Part shown: one piece after another, positions 10,487 through 20,226 of the stretch
How the letters are laid out: each line of letters opens with the position of its first letter
Numbering within the stretch: position 1 is the stretch's first letter
From: Woronichinia naegeliana WA131
GTDB lineage: Bacteria > Cyanobacteriota > Cyanobacteriia > Cyanobacteriales > Microcystaceae
NCBI GenBank assembly: GCA_025370055.1
Contig: CP073041.1
Location: 4,620,272-4,684,271, forward strand
Length of the DNA: 64,000 bases
Reading direction: 5' to 3'
The notes under the pieces: generated by a model
The model's database searches: none
Seen by the model: only the letters and a program-made list of their open reading frames with translations
What the model was told of the DNA's origin: nothing
Program-made: the position numbers and the translations under genes

Positions 10487-11188
10487 TATTTCTACTCGTT
10501 TATGAATTGACTTTGTATTACTCAATAGGTTGGTCTAATTAATAATAAGATGTAGTGCGGGAATCTTGACTGTTACGGCTATCCACGAAATAACGTACAT
10601 TACACATGAACGATCAGAAATAGCGGTTTCACGGAATTACTCTGACATCATAACCTGATGATGAGGGACAAAAAAGAAGTCAACGGGAGCAAAGAAATGG
10701 GATAATCATGGCACGCTGGTCATAGACGCACCTGCACCCAGTCATCTTATCATGGGAAAGTAGATTCGTCATCAGCAATTCCAAATTCAAAAATTCATGC
10801 CTCTGAAAGTCTTACACCAAGAGAACTTAACAATTCTTGATAATCTTGGCAATCGCTGAAACAACGCAAAATCGTTCTGAATTTATTTTTGCTGGAAATT
10901 TGGTAATCTGTGGTAGTTTGAGAAGCACACAATAGTTTTGGCTATCAAAACAACGGTTACTTGTAGTAAGATGACGACAGTTTAAAAAGCAGTAGCAGGG
11001 GTGGCGGAGAGAAACATCGCTCTATGCTAATAGATAAAGCGTAGAGAGTACCTTATCACAACTCAAGCATACGAACCTTAATCCAAAGCTTGTGGTGATT
11101 CTTTCCTTCGTCAGGATAAATTCCGCGAATCCAGCCAAAATCTAAAATTACTACCCTAAAATGCCCACAACTCAAATGTAAGTGCTAT
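10487..11188. promoter_or_regulatory. Divergent intergenic region, NRPS / exporter
   Basis: About 700 bases separate the leftward NRPS genes from the rightward exporter operon and should hold both promoters. I see a small palindrome (CATCATAACCTGATGATG near 10648) and a loose inverted repeat around 11056-11102, but no convincing gene. A six-codon ATG...TAA frame at 11161-11181 lies just before the exporter start, which has no clear Shine-Dalgarno sequence. Confidence 0.4.
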
Positions 11189-13252
11189 ATGTCCGTCAAA
11201 GCCTCTCAAGATCACGCGACAACTAATTTTATCTCCAATGTTACCCAATTTTGGGCCAGTGTAAAGGCGATCGCGGCTCCCTATTGGTATCCGACTATGG
11301 CGGGGGGAAGAGCTTTTTCCGATGTGATTAAAGCTTGGGCGATGCTGATTTTACTCATCGAGGTAATTCTCGCCGTTGTGGGTTTAAATGCCTTCAATAG
11401 TTTTGTGAGTAATTATTTAGTTGATGTCATCATTGCCAAGGATGATTTTGATAAATTTGTCAAAACTTTGGTGGTTTTTGCTGTTGGACTGCTCTTGGTC
11501 ACACTTTTGGTTGGATTGCTTAAATTTCTCAGGAAAAGAATCGCCCTGGATTGGTATGAATGGCTGAATGGCTGGATTCTAGCAAAATATTTCAGCGATC
11601 GCGCTTATTACAAAATTAATTTTAAATCCGATTTAGATAACCCAGATCAACGCCTATCCCAGGAAATTGAGCCAATTACCAGTAACGCCCTCAGTTTTTT
11701 TGCGGTTTGCCTAGAAAATGTTCTAGAGATGATCACTTTTTTAGCGATTCTCTGGTTAATTTCCCCTTTTGTTGCCATTCTTTTAGTCGTTTGGACAGTC
11801 ATCGGTAACGCCATTGCTATCTATCTAAATCAAGCCTTAAATAAAATTACCCAAGAAGAATTAGAACTTAAAGCTAATTACAATTATGCTCTAACCCATG
11901 TTCGCACTCATGCGGAATCAATCGCTTTCTTTGATGGAGAAACCCAAGAATTAAGTATTATTCAGCGTAGATTTAATAATCTTTTGAACAGTGCTAAACG
12001 TAAAATTGATTGGGAGAGAGGCACAGAAATATTTAATCGGGGCTATCAGGCGGCGATCCAAGTATTTACCTTTGTCATTCTAGGGCCTTTGTATATGAAT
12101 AGTGATGGCATTAGTTTCGGACAGGTCGGGCAAGCCTGTTTAGCGGCTAATTTGTTTGCTAGTGCGCTAGGGGAATTAATCAGTGAATTTGGGACTTCGG
12201 GACGATTTAGCAGTTATGTTGAACGTCTATCGGAATTTTCTCAAGCCCTAGAAGAAGTCGTTAAACAACCCGAAAATGTAAGCACGATTAAAACCATCGA
12301 AGAAAACCATTTTGCCTTTGAAAATGTAACTTTGCAAACTCCTGATTATGAACAGGTAATTGTTGAAAACCTTTCTCTTTCCGTTCAGCCTGGGCAAGGT
12401 CTATTGATTGTCGGGCCGAGTGGTCGGGGTAAAAGTTCCTTGCTTCGGGCGATCGCTGGTTTATGGAATGCAGGAACAGGCCGATTAGTGCGACCCCCCC
12501 TAGAAGAAGTATTATTTCTGCCCCAACGTCCCTATATAATATTAGGAAACTTGCGAGAACAGTTACTTTATCCCAATCGCAATCAAGAAAAAAGTGAGAC
12601 AGAATTAAGAGAAGTTCTACAACAAGTCAATCTCCAAAATCTGCTCAATCGAATCAATGGTTTTGATACAGAAGAGTCTTGGGAAAACATTTTATCTCTA
12701 GGAGAGCAACAACGTTTGGCTTTTGCCAGGGTATTCATTACCCGTCCCAGTTTTACTATCCTAGATGAAGCCACCAGTGCTTTGGACTTTAAAAATGAGG
12801 GGAATTTATATCAGCAATTACAAAAAACTAACACAACTTTTATTAGTGTTGGACATCGGGAAAGTCTCTTTAACTATCATCAATGGGTTTTAGAACTCTC
12901 CGAGGATTCTCATTGGCAACTGCTCACAGTTCAGGACTATCGCCGACAAAAAGCTCAAGAAATTAGTAGTGTTCCTGACGATAATTCTCAGGCTAGAGTC
13001 GAAAACTTACTTCATCAGCAAGCCGCAATGAAACCTCAAATTAATTCTTCCAAAGAACTCCCTCTTGAATCTCCAACGACAACAATCCTGACAGAAGAAG
13101 GACTTTCCCACGCACAAATGACGAAATTAAGCAACTATTCCCTCAATAGTATTAGAAGCCTAGCCAGTCGAGGAAAAACCATTACAGGAAATGATGGACT
13201 GACCTATCACTATGATAAAGATCCTAAAATCTTAAAATGGCTAAGAGTTTAG
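11189..13252 (+). CDS. SbmA/BacA-like ABC transporter, fused permease-ATPase (microviridin-exporter paralogue)
   Basis: This 687-residue half-transporter has an N-terminal membrane domain of the ABC_membrane_2/SbmA-BacA type (start through about residue 330) and a nucleotide-binding domain. The Walker A motif is GPSGRGKSS near 408, the signature is LSLGEQQR near 503, and Walker B is FTILDEATSALD near 522. It is a close paralogue of the exporter of the microviridin cluster at 25976, including a shared C-terminal extension of about 50 residues ending DKDPKILKWLRV. It lies divergent from the NRPS and heads a run with the next three genes, so it probably moves the NRPS product or a precursor across the inner membrane. 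That substrate is inference. Confidence 0.85.
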   Translation: MSVKASQDHATTNFISNVTQFWASVKAIAAPYWYPTMAGGRAFSDVIKAWAMLILLIEVILAVVGLNAFNSFVSNYLVDVIIAKDDFDKFVKTLVVFAVGLLLVTLLVGLLKFLRKRIALDWYEWLNGWILAKYFSDRAYYKINFKSDLDNPDQRLSQEIEPITSNALSFFAVCLENVLEMITFLAILWLISPFVAILLVVWTVIGNAIAIYLNQALNKITQEELELKANYNYALTHVRTHAESIAFFDGETQELSIIQRRFNNLLNSAKRKIDWERGTEIFNRGYQAAIQVFTFVILGPLYMNSDGISFGQVGQACLAANLFASALGELISEFGTSGRFSSYVERLSEFSQALEEVVKQPENVSTIKTIEENHFAFENVTLQTPDYEQVIVENLSLSVQPGQGLLIVGPSGRGKSSLLRAIAGLWNAGTGRLVRPPLEEVLFLPQRPYIILGNLREQLLYPNRNQEKSETELREVLQQVNLQNLLNRINGFDTEESWENILSLGEQQRLAFARVFITRPSFTILDEATSALDFKNEGNLYQQLQKTNTTFISVGHRESLFNYHQWVLELSEDSHWQLLTVQDYRRQKAQEISSVPDDNSQARVENLLHQQAAMKPQINSSKELPLESPTTTILTEEGLSHAQMTKLSNYSLNSIRSLASRGKTITGNDGLTYHYDKDPKILKWLRV

Positions 13253-13308
13253 CCGATCAGGGATAGGTAAAAACAACGTCAAACCACTACATTAATTTAG
13301 GAGCAAAA

Positions 13309-14478
13309 ATGACTCTAACTTTGGTTAATGAAAAAGAATTATTACAAGAAGTCGTCCAAGATATTGAGCAAAATAAAATTATCGTCGCGGCCAAAAAACT
13401 GCGTCAACAGGCAGCCGATAGCCGTGAGATTCCTGCACCCTGGCTTCTGAAAACAGCAGAGGCTTTAGAAACCGATGATTGGAGCATTTTATCCGAAGAT
13501 TTTATTAATCTGAATTTTATCGGCAAAAATAGTTATTTCCTAATGATTGCTCCCTATCGAATCAATCGTCAGGGAAAACAACAAGTCACTTTGAGTGCGA
13601 TTTACGGAAAAATTCATGAAAATAGTGAACCTTCCATTGAACAATTAGAAAGTTTGAGTCTTGAAAAATTTGGCATTCTCAGACAACCTGTTCCTAGAAA
13701 TTTGTCCTTTACTGAAATTGCTAGTTGTGGCACGGTTAGCGGTGAAAAGGGAGAGGCTTTTATCGTTCCCCATAGATGGACTTTTCCCCACAGTGTTCAG
13801 GGGCCAGCTTTAAATAATGCCAGTGAGCAAAAACGGCGGTTTACGGGTTCTAGTCACGAATGTATCCGCAAAATTTTTGAACCAAAAACGGCTAATTTAC
13901 TATTAGCCCCCCTAGAGGATCAAGTTAATGGTGAACGCTATCGCCATCTTGATACGCAAGTCCACGAGGCGGGTCATGCTAACGGGGCAGGGTTTGACTT
14001 CAAACTCAAAAATAAACTGTTTCAAAACTATACCTATGCGGGAGTCGAGGAGTGGCGATCCGATAGTTTGGGCTTTGAATTTGCTTCCTGTACTTTACCT
14101 GCCGAAGAAGCGGGAAAATTGGTCGCTGTTAATTTTTGCATTCGCTTTGGTTTAGATGCTCACCGTTTAGGAGGTTTAGAAAAAGATGTGGATGTCCACG
14201 CTACTTTGATTAGTTTGGAATATCTCTTGCAAAATGATGCTATTTATCTCACTAAAAACGGTCAATTAGCTCTGCGGAATATCAGTTATTCAGGACTACT
14301 GAAAGCGGTGGAAATGCACCGAACCAAGGCTTTATCCCTAACTCGAAGGGAGTTAAATCTACATAGTCCTACAGGTCTTTTTGCTCTGTATAAAGTGGAT
14401 ATTCACCCCGCAACCCAATTGATTTTTCAAGGACTAATTGTGGATCGCTGTCGCGGAATTTGGTCAGAGTTACAATAG
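13309..14478 (+). CDS. HEAGH zinc-metalloprotein, family not recognised
   Basis: This 389-residue soluble protein has no signal peptide and no membrane segment. It has a gluzincin-like zinc motif, H219-E220-A-G-H223, followed 24 residues later by EEWRSD (247-252), which could supply the third ligand and the Asp that often follows it. This resembles the HExxxH/EExxxD pattern of M49-type (dipeptidyl peptidase III) and related peptidases, but the HExxH spacing and the rest of the protein do not allow a family call. The ATG has a good TAGGAG site. It sits between the exporter and a methyltransferase, so a role in trimming, activating or resisting the NRPS product is possible but unproven. Confidence 0.8.
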   Translation: MTLTLVNEKELLQEVVQDIEQNKIIVAAKKLRQQAADSREIPAPWLLKTAEALETDDWSILSEDFINLNFIGKNSYFLMIAPYRINRQGKQQVTLSAIYGKIHENSEPSIEQLESLSLEKFGILRQPVPRNLSFTEIASCGTVSGEKGEAFIVPHRWTFPHSVQGPALNNASEQKRRFTGSSHECIRKIFEPKTANLLLAPLEDQVNGERYRHLDTQVHEAGHANGAGFDFKLKNKLFQNYTYAGVEEWRSDSLGFEFASCTLPAEEAGKLVAVNFCIRFGLDAHRLGGLEKDVDVHATLISLEYLLQNDAIYLTKNGQLALRNISYSGLLKAVEMHRTKALSLTRRELNLHSPTGLFALYKVDIHPATQLIFQGLIVDRCRGIWSELQ

Positions 14479-14521
14479 TGCCTGTACAGAATTATTTACA
14501 CAAAAAAAAGTGAGTTTAAAA

Positions 14522-15310
14522 ATGGATAAAAATGAATGGATTAGTCGGTTCGATGGTTTAATTCTGGAGCCTTCGATTCGAGAGTTTTACGGCCAAAAAG
14601 AGTTTTTTAATGTCGGTTATTGGCTTCCCCATACCTCAAATCAACAGGAAGCTTCTTCTAATCTGATGGAGAAACTTTTAGAATTTATTCCCGAAAAGCA
14701 AGGAACAATTCTTGATGTTGGCTGTGGTTTAGGCGCAACTACTCATTATCTGCTCAAATATTATCCATTGGAAGCTATTGTGGGGATTAACATTTCTCCC
14801 ACACAAATTGCAAGAAGTCTCTTAAATTTTCCTGATGGTAAGTTTCTGTTAATGGATGCGGTAGAGATGAATTTTGAAGATAATTCTTTTGAGCAAATTA
14901 TTTGTGTCGAGGCGGCTCTTTATTTTAATACCAGGCAAAAATTCTTACAAGAAGCGTGGCGAGTATTAAAACCAGGGGGAAAGTTAATTCTCTCAGATAT
15001 GAGTTTTGCCACCACAGAACTTTTGGGAGATTGGACAGTTCCCCAGGCGAACACAGTCAAAGAGATTGCAGACTATCAAAATCTTTATCAACAGGCAGGA
15101 TTTAAAGAGGTTGAATTTGTGGAGGTGACGGAGGAGTGTTGGTTCAGACATTTTCGCCATCTCAAGTCCTGGTTGACAGAGGAATTGCAATCAGAAAAAT
15201 TAGACGAAGAAACCTATAATCTCAATATTACTGCTCTGGATGGTTTGCTAAGTTCCTCGGTAATAACTTATTGGTTAGTTTCTGCCCAAAAACCAGTCAA
15301 TATACTGTAA
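14522..15310 (+). CDS. SAM-dependent class I methyltransferase
   Basis: The ATG at 14522 gives 262 residues starting MDKNEWISRFDG. An in-frame TTG at 14438 overlaps the previous gene and is unlikely. Motif I, ILDVGCGLGATT, lies near residue 60, followed by the acidic motif II region (VGINISPTQIA) and LKPGGKLILSD, which make a Rossmann-like SAM fold. It resembles the sterol/tocopherol-type and small-molecule methyltransferases found in cyanobacterial natural-product clusters. It starts 43 bases after the metalloprotein gene and is probably cotranscribed. A role in tailoring the NRPS peptide is inferred from position only. Confidence 0.85.
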   Translation: MDKNEWISRFDGLILEPSIREFYGQKEFFNVGYWLPHTSNQQEASSNLMEKLLEFIPEKQGTILDVGCGLGATTHYLLKYYPLEAIVGINISPTQIARSLLNFPDGKFLLMDAVEMNFEDNSFEQIICVEAALYFNTRQKFLQEAWRVLKPGGKLILSDMSFATTELLGDWTVPQANTVKEIADYQNLYQQAGFKEVEFVEVTEECWFRHFRHLKSWLTEELQSEKLDEETYNLNITALDGLLSSSVITYWLVSAQKPVNIL

Positions 15311-15348
15311 TCATTTAAAATTTTTCTTGAATTTTTGGAGACAAAAAA

Positions 15349-16086
15349 ATGTTTGAGTCATTGTCAGGTAAAAAAGTCGTTATTATGGGTGCAAGCTCAG
15401 GGATTGACCTAGCGATCGCCGAAAAGATGTTGGCAGTGGGGGCAAAAGTGGTGCTTTCCCACGCTTCTCAAGAGCAATTAGATGCGGCCGTTGCCCTCAT
15501 TTCAGGCGAGATTGAAGCCAAAACGGTTAATGTTTTACAAGAAGATTGTGTTAATGCTTTTTTTGAAGAAATTGGCAACTTTGACCATTTAGTGGTGACG
15601 GCTCTCGGTGACAGAAATATGCCGCGATCGCTATTAACCGAAATGACCCTAGAAACAGCCCAGGGAGGCATGGAGAAATTCTGGGGAACCTTTTTAGCGG
15701 TGCGTGGTGCGCTCAAAACTTTGGCAAAGGACGGTTCTATCACCCTGACATCCAGCGTCAGTATGTTTAAACATTCCAAAATGGGCGGAATTTCCGTCAT
15801 CGCCGCCGCCAATAGTGCCGTAGCTGTATTTGGACGCGCTCTCGCCCTAGAACTCGCTCCTATTCGCGTTAATGTTGTTGCCCCTGGATTAATCGAGGAC
15901 ACCAGCATCTGGACTAGTCAAGGTGAGTCGGAACGCTCAGACCTTAGCAAATGGGCGATCGCTGCCTTGCCCGTCGAACATTTAGGACAACCCGAAGAAA
16001 TCGCCCTGGCAGTATTGAGTTTGCTCACCAACCCCTATATGACAGGTGTAATTTTACCTGTGGAGGGTGGAGTTACCCTGATTTAA
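15349..16086 (+). CDS. SDR-fold protein lacking the catalytic Tyr and Lys
   Basis: This 245-residue protein has a typical short-chain dehydrogenase fold. A GASSGIDLAIA nucleotide loop lies near residue 15, NMPRSLL sits in the middle, and RALALELAPIRVNVVAPG and MTGVILPVEGG lie towards the end. The usual catalytic YxxxK is replaced: aligned with YAAAK, the sequence reads IAAAN (in VIAAANSAV). The conserved Ser region SSVSM is kept. The protein may bind NAD(P) without reducing a substrate in the usual way, or may have a non-redox role. TTGGAG precedes the ATG. It is the last gene of the exporter run and converges on the exoprotein gene. Confidence 0.85.
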   Translation: MFESLSGKKVVIMGASSGIDLAIAEKMLAVGAKVVLSHASQEQLDAAVALISGEIEAKTVNVLQEDCVNAFFEEIGNFDHLVVTALGDRNMPRSLLTEMTLETAQGGMEKFWGTFLAVRGALKTLAKDGSITLTSSVSMFKHSKMGGISVIAAANSAVAVFGRALALELAPIRVNVVAPGLIEDTSIWTSQGESERSDLSKWAIAALPVEHLGQPEEIALAVLSLLTNPYMTGVILPVEGGVTLI

Positions 16087-16091
16087 TTGAG

Positions 16092-16135
16092 TTCGGACTT
16101 TTAGTTTAGCATTAGAACTCTTGTACAAGTCCGAA
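16092..16135. terminator. Inverted repeat between convergent genes
   Basis: TTCGGACTT at 16092-16100 is complementary to AAGTCCGAA at 16127-16135, with a 26-base loop. It lies between the convergent SDR and exoprotein stops and could end both transcripts. The loop is long and there is no strong T run, so the call is moderate. Confidence 0.5.
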
Positions 16136-16170
16136 AAATTGGTAATGTTCTAGACCGATCGCCTTGATCT

Positions 16171-19100
16171 TTAATTCACAAAAATATCCTCAGAGGTTAG
16201 GGCTAAACCGACACTCAAGGTTGCAATTTGTTTGGCAGTTCCTAGTCCGTTTCCATCGGCATCAAATAATAAAGCTCCGTTGGTGGAGTTATAAATAAAA
16301 CGCTGACTCGCGCTGGTCGCACTGGAACCAAGAATAAATTGGGTTTGGGTTAAGGGATTCCCTGCGATTAAACCACTGCCGAAGCCTTGAGCGGAGACAA
16401 AAATGGTGTCTTCGTTGGGGGTAAAGTCTGTGATGGTATCTATTCCGAGATTGGCATTAGCGAAGAAAAAGGTATCACCTCCGCTTCCTCCTGTGAGGGT
16501 ATCATTTCCTGCTGCTCCTGTGAGGTAATCACTATTGCCTGCACCGTTGAGAATGTCATTACCTGTTCCTCCTGTGAGGTAGTCGCTATAGTTTTTTCCT
16601 AGTAAAACACTGTTGCCATTGGTTCCTTGTTGGTTACGAGTGTTGTCATCGTTAATGATCGTGGCGGTTTGGGTAGCTGTTGTACCGATTGTGTATTCTG
16701 TTCCACTGACGAGTTGTAGGATGACAGTTTCGTTGGGTTCTAGGGTGGTGTCCGCCGTTGGGTCAAGAGTTAATGTGGCGGTGGCTGAACCTGCCGCAAA
16801 GGTGATGGTTTTGCTTGTGCCTGGGGTTGCGCCTGTATAGTCGGTACTAAGGGCGGTTCCTGCGATGCTGTAGTTAACGGTTAGGGAATTGGTTGTGGCT
16901 CCTGTGCGGGTGAAGGTATAGATGAAATTACTGGGGCTATCTTCGCTGATGGCACTATAGTTTAATCCCAGGCTAATGGTAGGGCCATCGTCGTTGGTAA
17001 TAGTTCCTGTGACGGCTGTTGTGGTTCCAATGGTGTAGCTTGTTCCTGTTGCTAGGGTTAGGACTGCGGTTTCGTTATTTTCTATTGTGGTATCGGCTGT
17101 GGGATTTACGGTAACGGTCGCTGTTGCAGAGTTGGCGGCAAAGGTAACACTGGTTCCAATCGTTGCGTAATCTGTGCCGTTGGTTGCAGTTCCTGTAATC
17201 CCGTAGTTAACGGTTAAGGCGTTGGTTGTTGCTCCTGTGCGGGTGAAGGTATAAATCAGGTTAGGGGTTCCGTCTTCTAATACACTTGTTGGGGTTATGG
17301 CTAAGGTAATACTCGGTAAGGTTGCAACATCATCGTTGGTGATGGTTCCTGTTACTGCTGTTGTGGTTCCAATGGTGTAGCCTATTCCTGTTGCTAGGGT
17401 TAGGGCTACGGTTTCGTTATTTTCGATGGTGGTATCAGCTGTGGGGTTTACGGTAACGGTTGCTATTGCAGAGTTGGCGGCAAAGGTAACACTTGTTCCA
17501 ATGGTTGCATAATCTGTGCCATTGGTTGCGGTTCCTGTAATCCCATAGTTAACTGTTAGGGCGTTAGTTATTGGGCCCGTACGAGTGAAGGTATAAACTA
17601 GATTGTTGGTTCCGTCTTCTAATACACTTGTTGGTGCTACTGCTAGGGTAATACTTGGGTTTGGATTCGTAATATTGACTAAAGTTAGAGAATAGTTAGA
17701 GTTAACGTTGCTGTAGTATTGTGAAATCCCAACATAGTAGTTCCCTGCCCCTAATGTTGTGTTAATTTGAGCATTATAACCAGAGCCAGCGATATTAGAA
17801 TAAAGTTCATCTCCACTATCAATCAAGCCATTATTATTGCTATCGTAATAAATTTTGGCATAAAGATAGTTTTGAGTAACTCCGCTCAACTGTAAGGTAA
17901 TATCATTTGTGCCTGTCAGAGAGAATTTATAGTAATCAAAAAGATCTACACTTCCGACAAATTCTGTGATAGTTTGAGTTCCAGTCAGATTGCCAATATT
18001 GTATGCCGTGCTGAGTGTGTTACCAGGATTAGAAGCAATAGAAGCAGGTGCAGATGTGGCTGATAATTGTAGAGAATAGTTGGAGTTAACGTTGCTGTAG
18101 TATTGTGAAACGCCAATGTAGTAATTTCCTGCTCCTAATGTTGTGTTAATTTGAGCATTATAACCAGAGCCAGCGATATTAGAATAAAGTTCATCTCCAC
18201 TATCAATCAAGCCATTATTATTGCTATCGTAATAAATTTTGGCATAAAGATAGTTTTGAGTAACTCCGCTCAACTGTAAGGTAATATCATTTGTGCCTGT
18301 CAGAGAGAATTTATAGTAATCAAAAAGATCTACACTTCCGACAAATTCTGTGATAGTTTGAGTTCCAGTCAGATTGCCAATATTGTATGCCGTGCTGAGT
18401 GTGTTACCAGGATTAGAAGCAATAGAAGCAGGTGCAGATGTGGCTGATAATTGTAGAGAATAGTTGGAGTTAACGTTGCTGTAGTATTGTGAAACGCCAA
18501 TGTAGTAATTTCCTGCTCCTAATGTTGTGTTAATTTGAGCATTATAACCAGAGCCAGCGATATTAGAATAAAGTTCATCTCCACTATCAATCAAGCCATT
18601 ATTATTGCTATCGTAATAAATTTTGGCATAAAGATAGTTTTGAGTAACTCCGCTCAACTGTAAGGTAATATCATTTGTGCCTGTCAGAGAGAATTTATAG
18701 TAATCAAAAAGATCTACACTTCCGACAAATTCTGTGATAGTTTGAGTTCCAGTCAGATTGCCAATATTGTATGCCGTGCTGAGTGTGTTACCAGGATTAG
18801 AAGCAATAGAAGCAGGTGCAGATGTGGCTGATAATTGTAGAGAATAGTTGGAGTTAACGTTGCTGTAGTATTGTGAAACGCCAATGTAGTAATTTCCTGC
18901 TCCTAATGTTGTGTTAATTTGAGCATTATAACCAGAGCCAGCGATATTAGAATAAAGTTCATCTCCACTATCAATCAAGCCATTATTATTGCTATCGTAA
19001 TAAATTTTGGCATAAAGATAGTTTTGAGTAACTCCGCTCAACTGTAAGGTAATATCATTTGTGCCTGTCAGAGAGAATTTATAGTAATCAAAAAGATCTA

Positions 19101-20067
19101 CACTTCCGACAAATTCTGTGATAGTTTGAGTTCCAGTCAGATTGCCAATATTGTATGCCGTGCTGAGTGTGTTACCAGGATTAGAAGCAATAGAAGCAGG
19201 TGCAGATGTGGCTGATAATTGTAGAGAATAGTTGGAGTTAACGTTGCTGTAGTATTGTGAAACGCCAATGTAGTAATTTCCTGCTCCTAATGTTGTGTTA
19301 ATTTGAGCATTATAACCAGAGCCAGCGATATTAGAATAAAGTTCATCTCCACTATCAATCAAGCCATTATTATTGCTATCGTAATAAATTTTGGCATAAA
19401 GATAGTTTTGAGTAACTCCGCTCAACTGTAAGGTGATATTGTTTGTTCCTGTTAGGGAGAATTTGTAATAATCACTTATGTCTGTAGTGCTAATAGATTC
19501 AGTAAAAGTTCGAGTTCCCGCAAGATTCCCAATGTTATAAGCTGTGTTGAAGGTGCTGCCAGGATCAGGGGATAATGCTTGTTCGATCGCGACGTTTTTT
19601 CCCCCAATCACCACCACCGCATGATCATCTTCCGTTTTAATCCGACTCAACTCAGCCGAACTTAAACTAACTCCTCGCACCAAAGCCGAAAACAATTCCC
19701 CTTCATCCCCTGCCGTATCCGTTGCATTCACCTGAGCATCCACAAAATGCCCAAATTCCTCCAAAATCACCGCCTCCAAAGACTGCTGACTCGCCGAACT
19801 GATAAACGCATCCGACAAATAAATCTTATTCGTACTAATCGCATAAGCTCCATTCGCCGTACCCAGAACATCTCCACTGACAACTTCAATCTGGGGAAAC
19901 AAACTAAAATCCCCACTTTGCCATTGCGAGCGGAAACTTGCCGCCTTTACCGAATCATAACTTGAGCCAAAAGCCGTATTAAAAAGACTCCAGAAATTGC
20001 TCAGATTAGCAAAATCCGTAAGTTGGGCATAAACAGACGCGAGACTTGAAACAGAAACGTTAGACAT
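16171..20067 (-). CDS. Large secreted repeat protein: LEExGH domain, PPC-like repeats, Calx-beta, RTX
   Basis: This 1298-residue protein has a strong AGGAGGAG site before its ATG. Residues 1-165 form a domain with LEEFGH (102-107) and a DTAGDEGELFS motif, shared with the gene at 62356. Five tandem 128-residue units (about 168-808) of bacterial pre-peptidase C-terminal type follow, each with an Asp-rich calcium-like loop (YYDSNNNGLIDSGDE). Next come three Calx-beta units with NPTADTTIENNET motifs. The C-terminus has RTX-like GGTGNDILNGAG repeats and a DFTPNEDTIFV tail as in type I secreted proteins. It has no Sec signal. It is likely a calcium-binding surface or exoprotein. Function is unknown, and peptidase activity is doubtful because the motif lacks the first His of HExxH. 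Confidence 0.85.
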   Translation of the reverse strand: MSNVSVSSLASVYAQLTDFANLSNFWSLFNTAFGSSYDSVKAASFRSQWQSGDFSLFPQIEVVSGDVLGTANGAYAISTNKIYLSDAFISSASQQSLEAVILEEFGHFVDAQVNATDTAGDEGELFSALVRGVSLSSAELSRIKTEDDHAVVVIGGKNVAIEQALSPDPGSTFNTAYNIGNLAGTRTFTESISTTDISDYYKFSLTGTNNITLQLSGVTQNYLYAKIYYDSNNNGLIDSGDELYSNIAGSGYNAQINTTLGAGNYYIGVSQYYSNVNSNYSLQLSATSAPASIASNPGNTLSTAYNIGNLTGTQTITEFVGSVDLFDYYKFSLTGTNDITLQLSGVTQNYLYAKIYYDSNNNGLIDSGDELYSNIAGSGYNAQINTTLGAGNYYIGVSQYYSNVNSNYSLQLSATSAPASIASNPGNTLSTAYNIGNLTGTQTITEFVGSVDLFDYYKFSLTGTNDITLQLSGVTQNYLYAKIYYDSNNNGLIDSGDELYSNIAGSGYNAQINTTLGAGNYYIGVSQYYSNVNSNYSLQLSATSAPASIASNPGNTLSTAYNIGNLTGTQTITEFVGSVDLFDYYKFSLTGTNDITLQLSGVTQNYLYAKIYYDSNNNGLIDSGDELYSNIAGSGYNAQINTTLGAGNYYIGVSQYYSNVNSNYSLQLSATSAPASIASNPGNTLSTAYNIGNLTGTQTITEFVGSVDLFDYYKFSLTGTNDITLQLSGVTQNYLYAKIYYDSNNNGLIDSGDELYSNIAGSGYNAQINTTLGAGNYYVGISQYYSNVNSNYSLTLVNITNPNPSITLAVAPTSVLEDGTNNLVYTFTRTGPITNALTVNYGITGTATNGTDYATIGTSVTFAANSAIATVTVNPTADTTIENNETVALTLATGIGYTIGTTTAVTGTITNDDVATLPSITLAITPTSVLEDGTPNLIYTFTRTGATTNALTVNYGITGTATNGTDYATIGTSVTFAANSATATVTVNPTADTTIENNETAVLTLATGTSYTIGTTTAVTGTITNDDGPTISLGLNYSAISEDSPSNFIYTFTRTGATTNSLTVNYSIAGTALSTDYTGATPGTSKTITFAAGSATATLTLDPTADTTLEPNETVILQLVSGTEYTIGTTATQTATIINDDNTRNQQGTNGNSVLLGKNYSDYLTGGTGNDILNGAGNSDYLTGAAGNDTLTGGSGGDTFFFANANLGIDTITDFTPNEDTIFVSAQGFGSGLIAGNPLTQTQFILGSSATSASQRFIYNSTNGALLFDADGNGLGTAKQIATLSVGLALTSEDIFVN
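17646..19566 (-). repeat. Five 384-bp tandem coding repeats
   Basis: The same DNA landmark (GTGTTACCAGGATTAGAAGC) recurs at 18017, 18401, 18785 and 19169, exactly 384 bases apart. The inner units appear identical at DNA level, including third positions, while the outermost units differ slightly. This points to recent expansion or ongoing homogenisation, and it is a hazard for short-read assembly. Confidence 0.9.
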
Positions 20068-20226
20068 AAACTCCTCCTGTGTGTGAAAAATTACTTTACA
20101 TTTTACAATACAACCAACTATTTTTTCAACATAGAAAAGTCATAGTTAGCACAAAATCCATCATACTGACAACCCAAATAAGCCCAAACCCCTTTCCATC
20201 AGAGGTTGTAGCGTTCTGCATCTCTC

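Noticed and set aside
10487-10525. Longer NRPS start at the TTG at 10525
   Set aside because: The added 13 residues are not part of a condensation domain. The ATG at 10486 starts right before the conserved region.
14438-14521. Upstream TTG start for the methyltransferase
   Set aside because: It would overlap the previous gene by 41 bases and add 28 residues without family similarity.
15468-15908. 146-codon frame antisense to the SDR gene
   Set aside because: Shadow of a conserved gene with no start signal.
17646-19566. Possible CRISPR-like periodicity
   Set aside because: The period is 384 bases, coding and contiguous, with no spacers.
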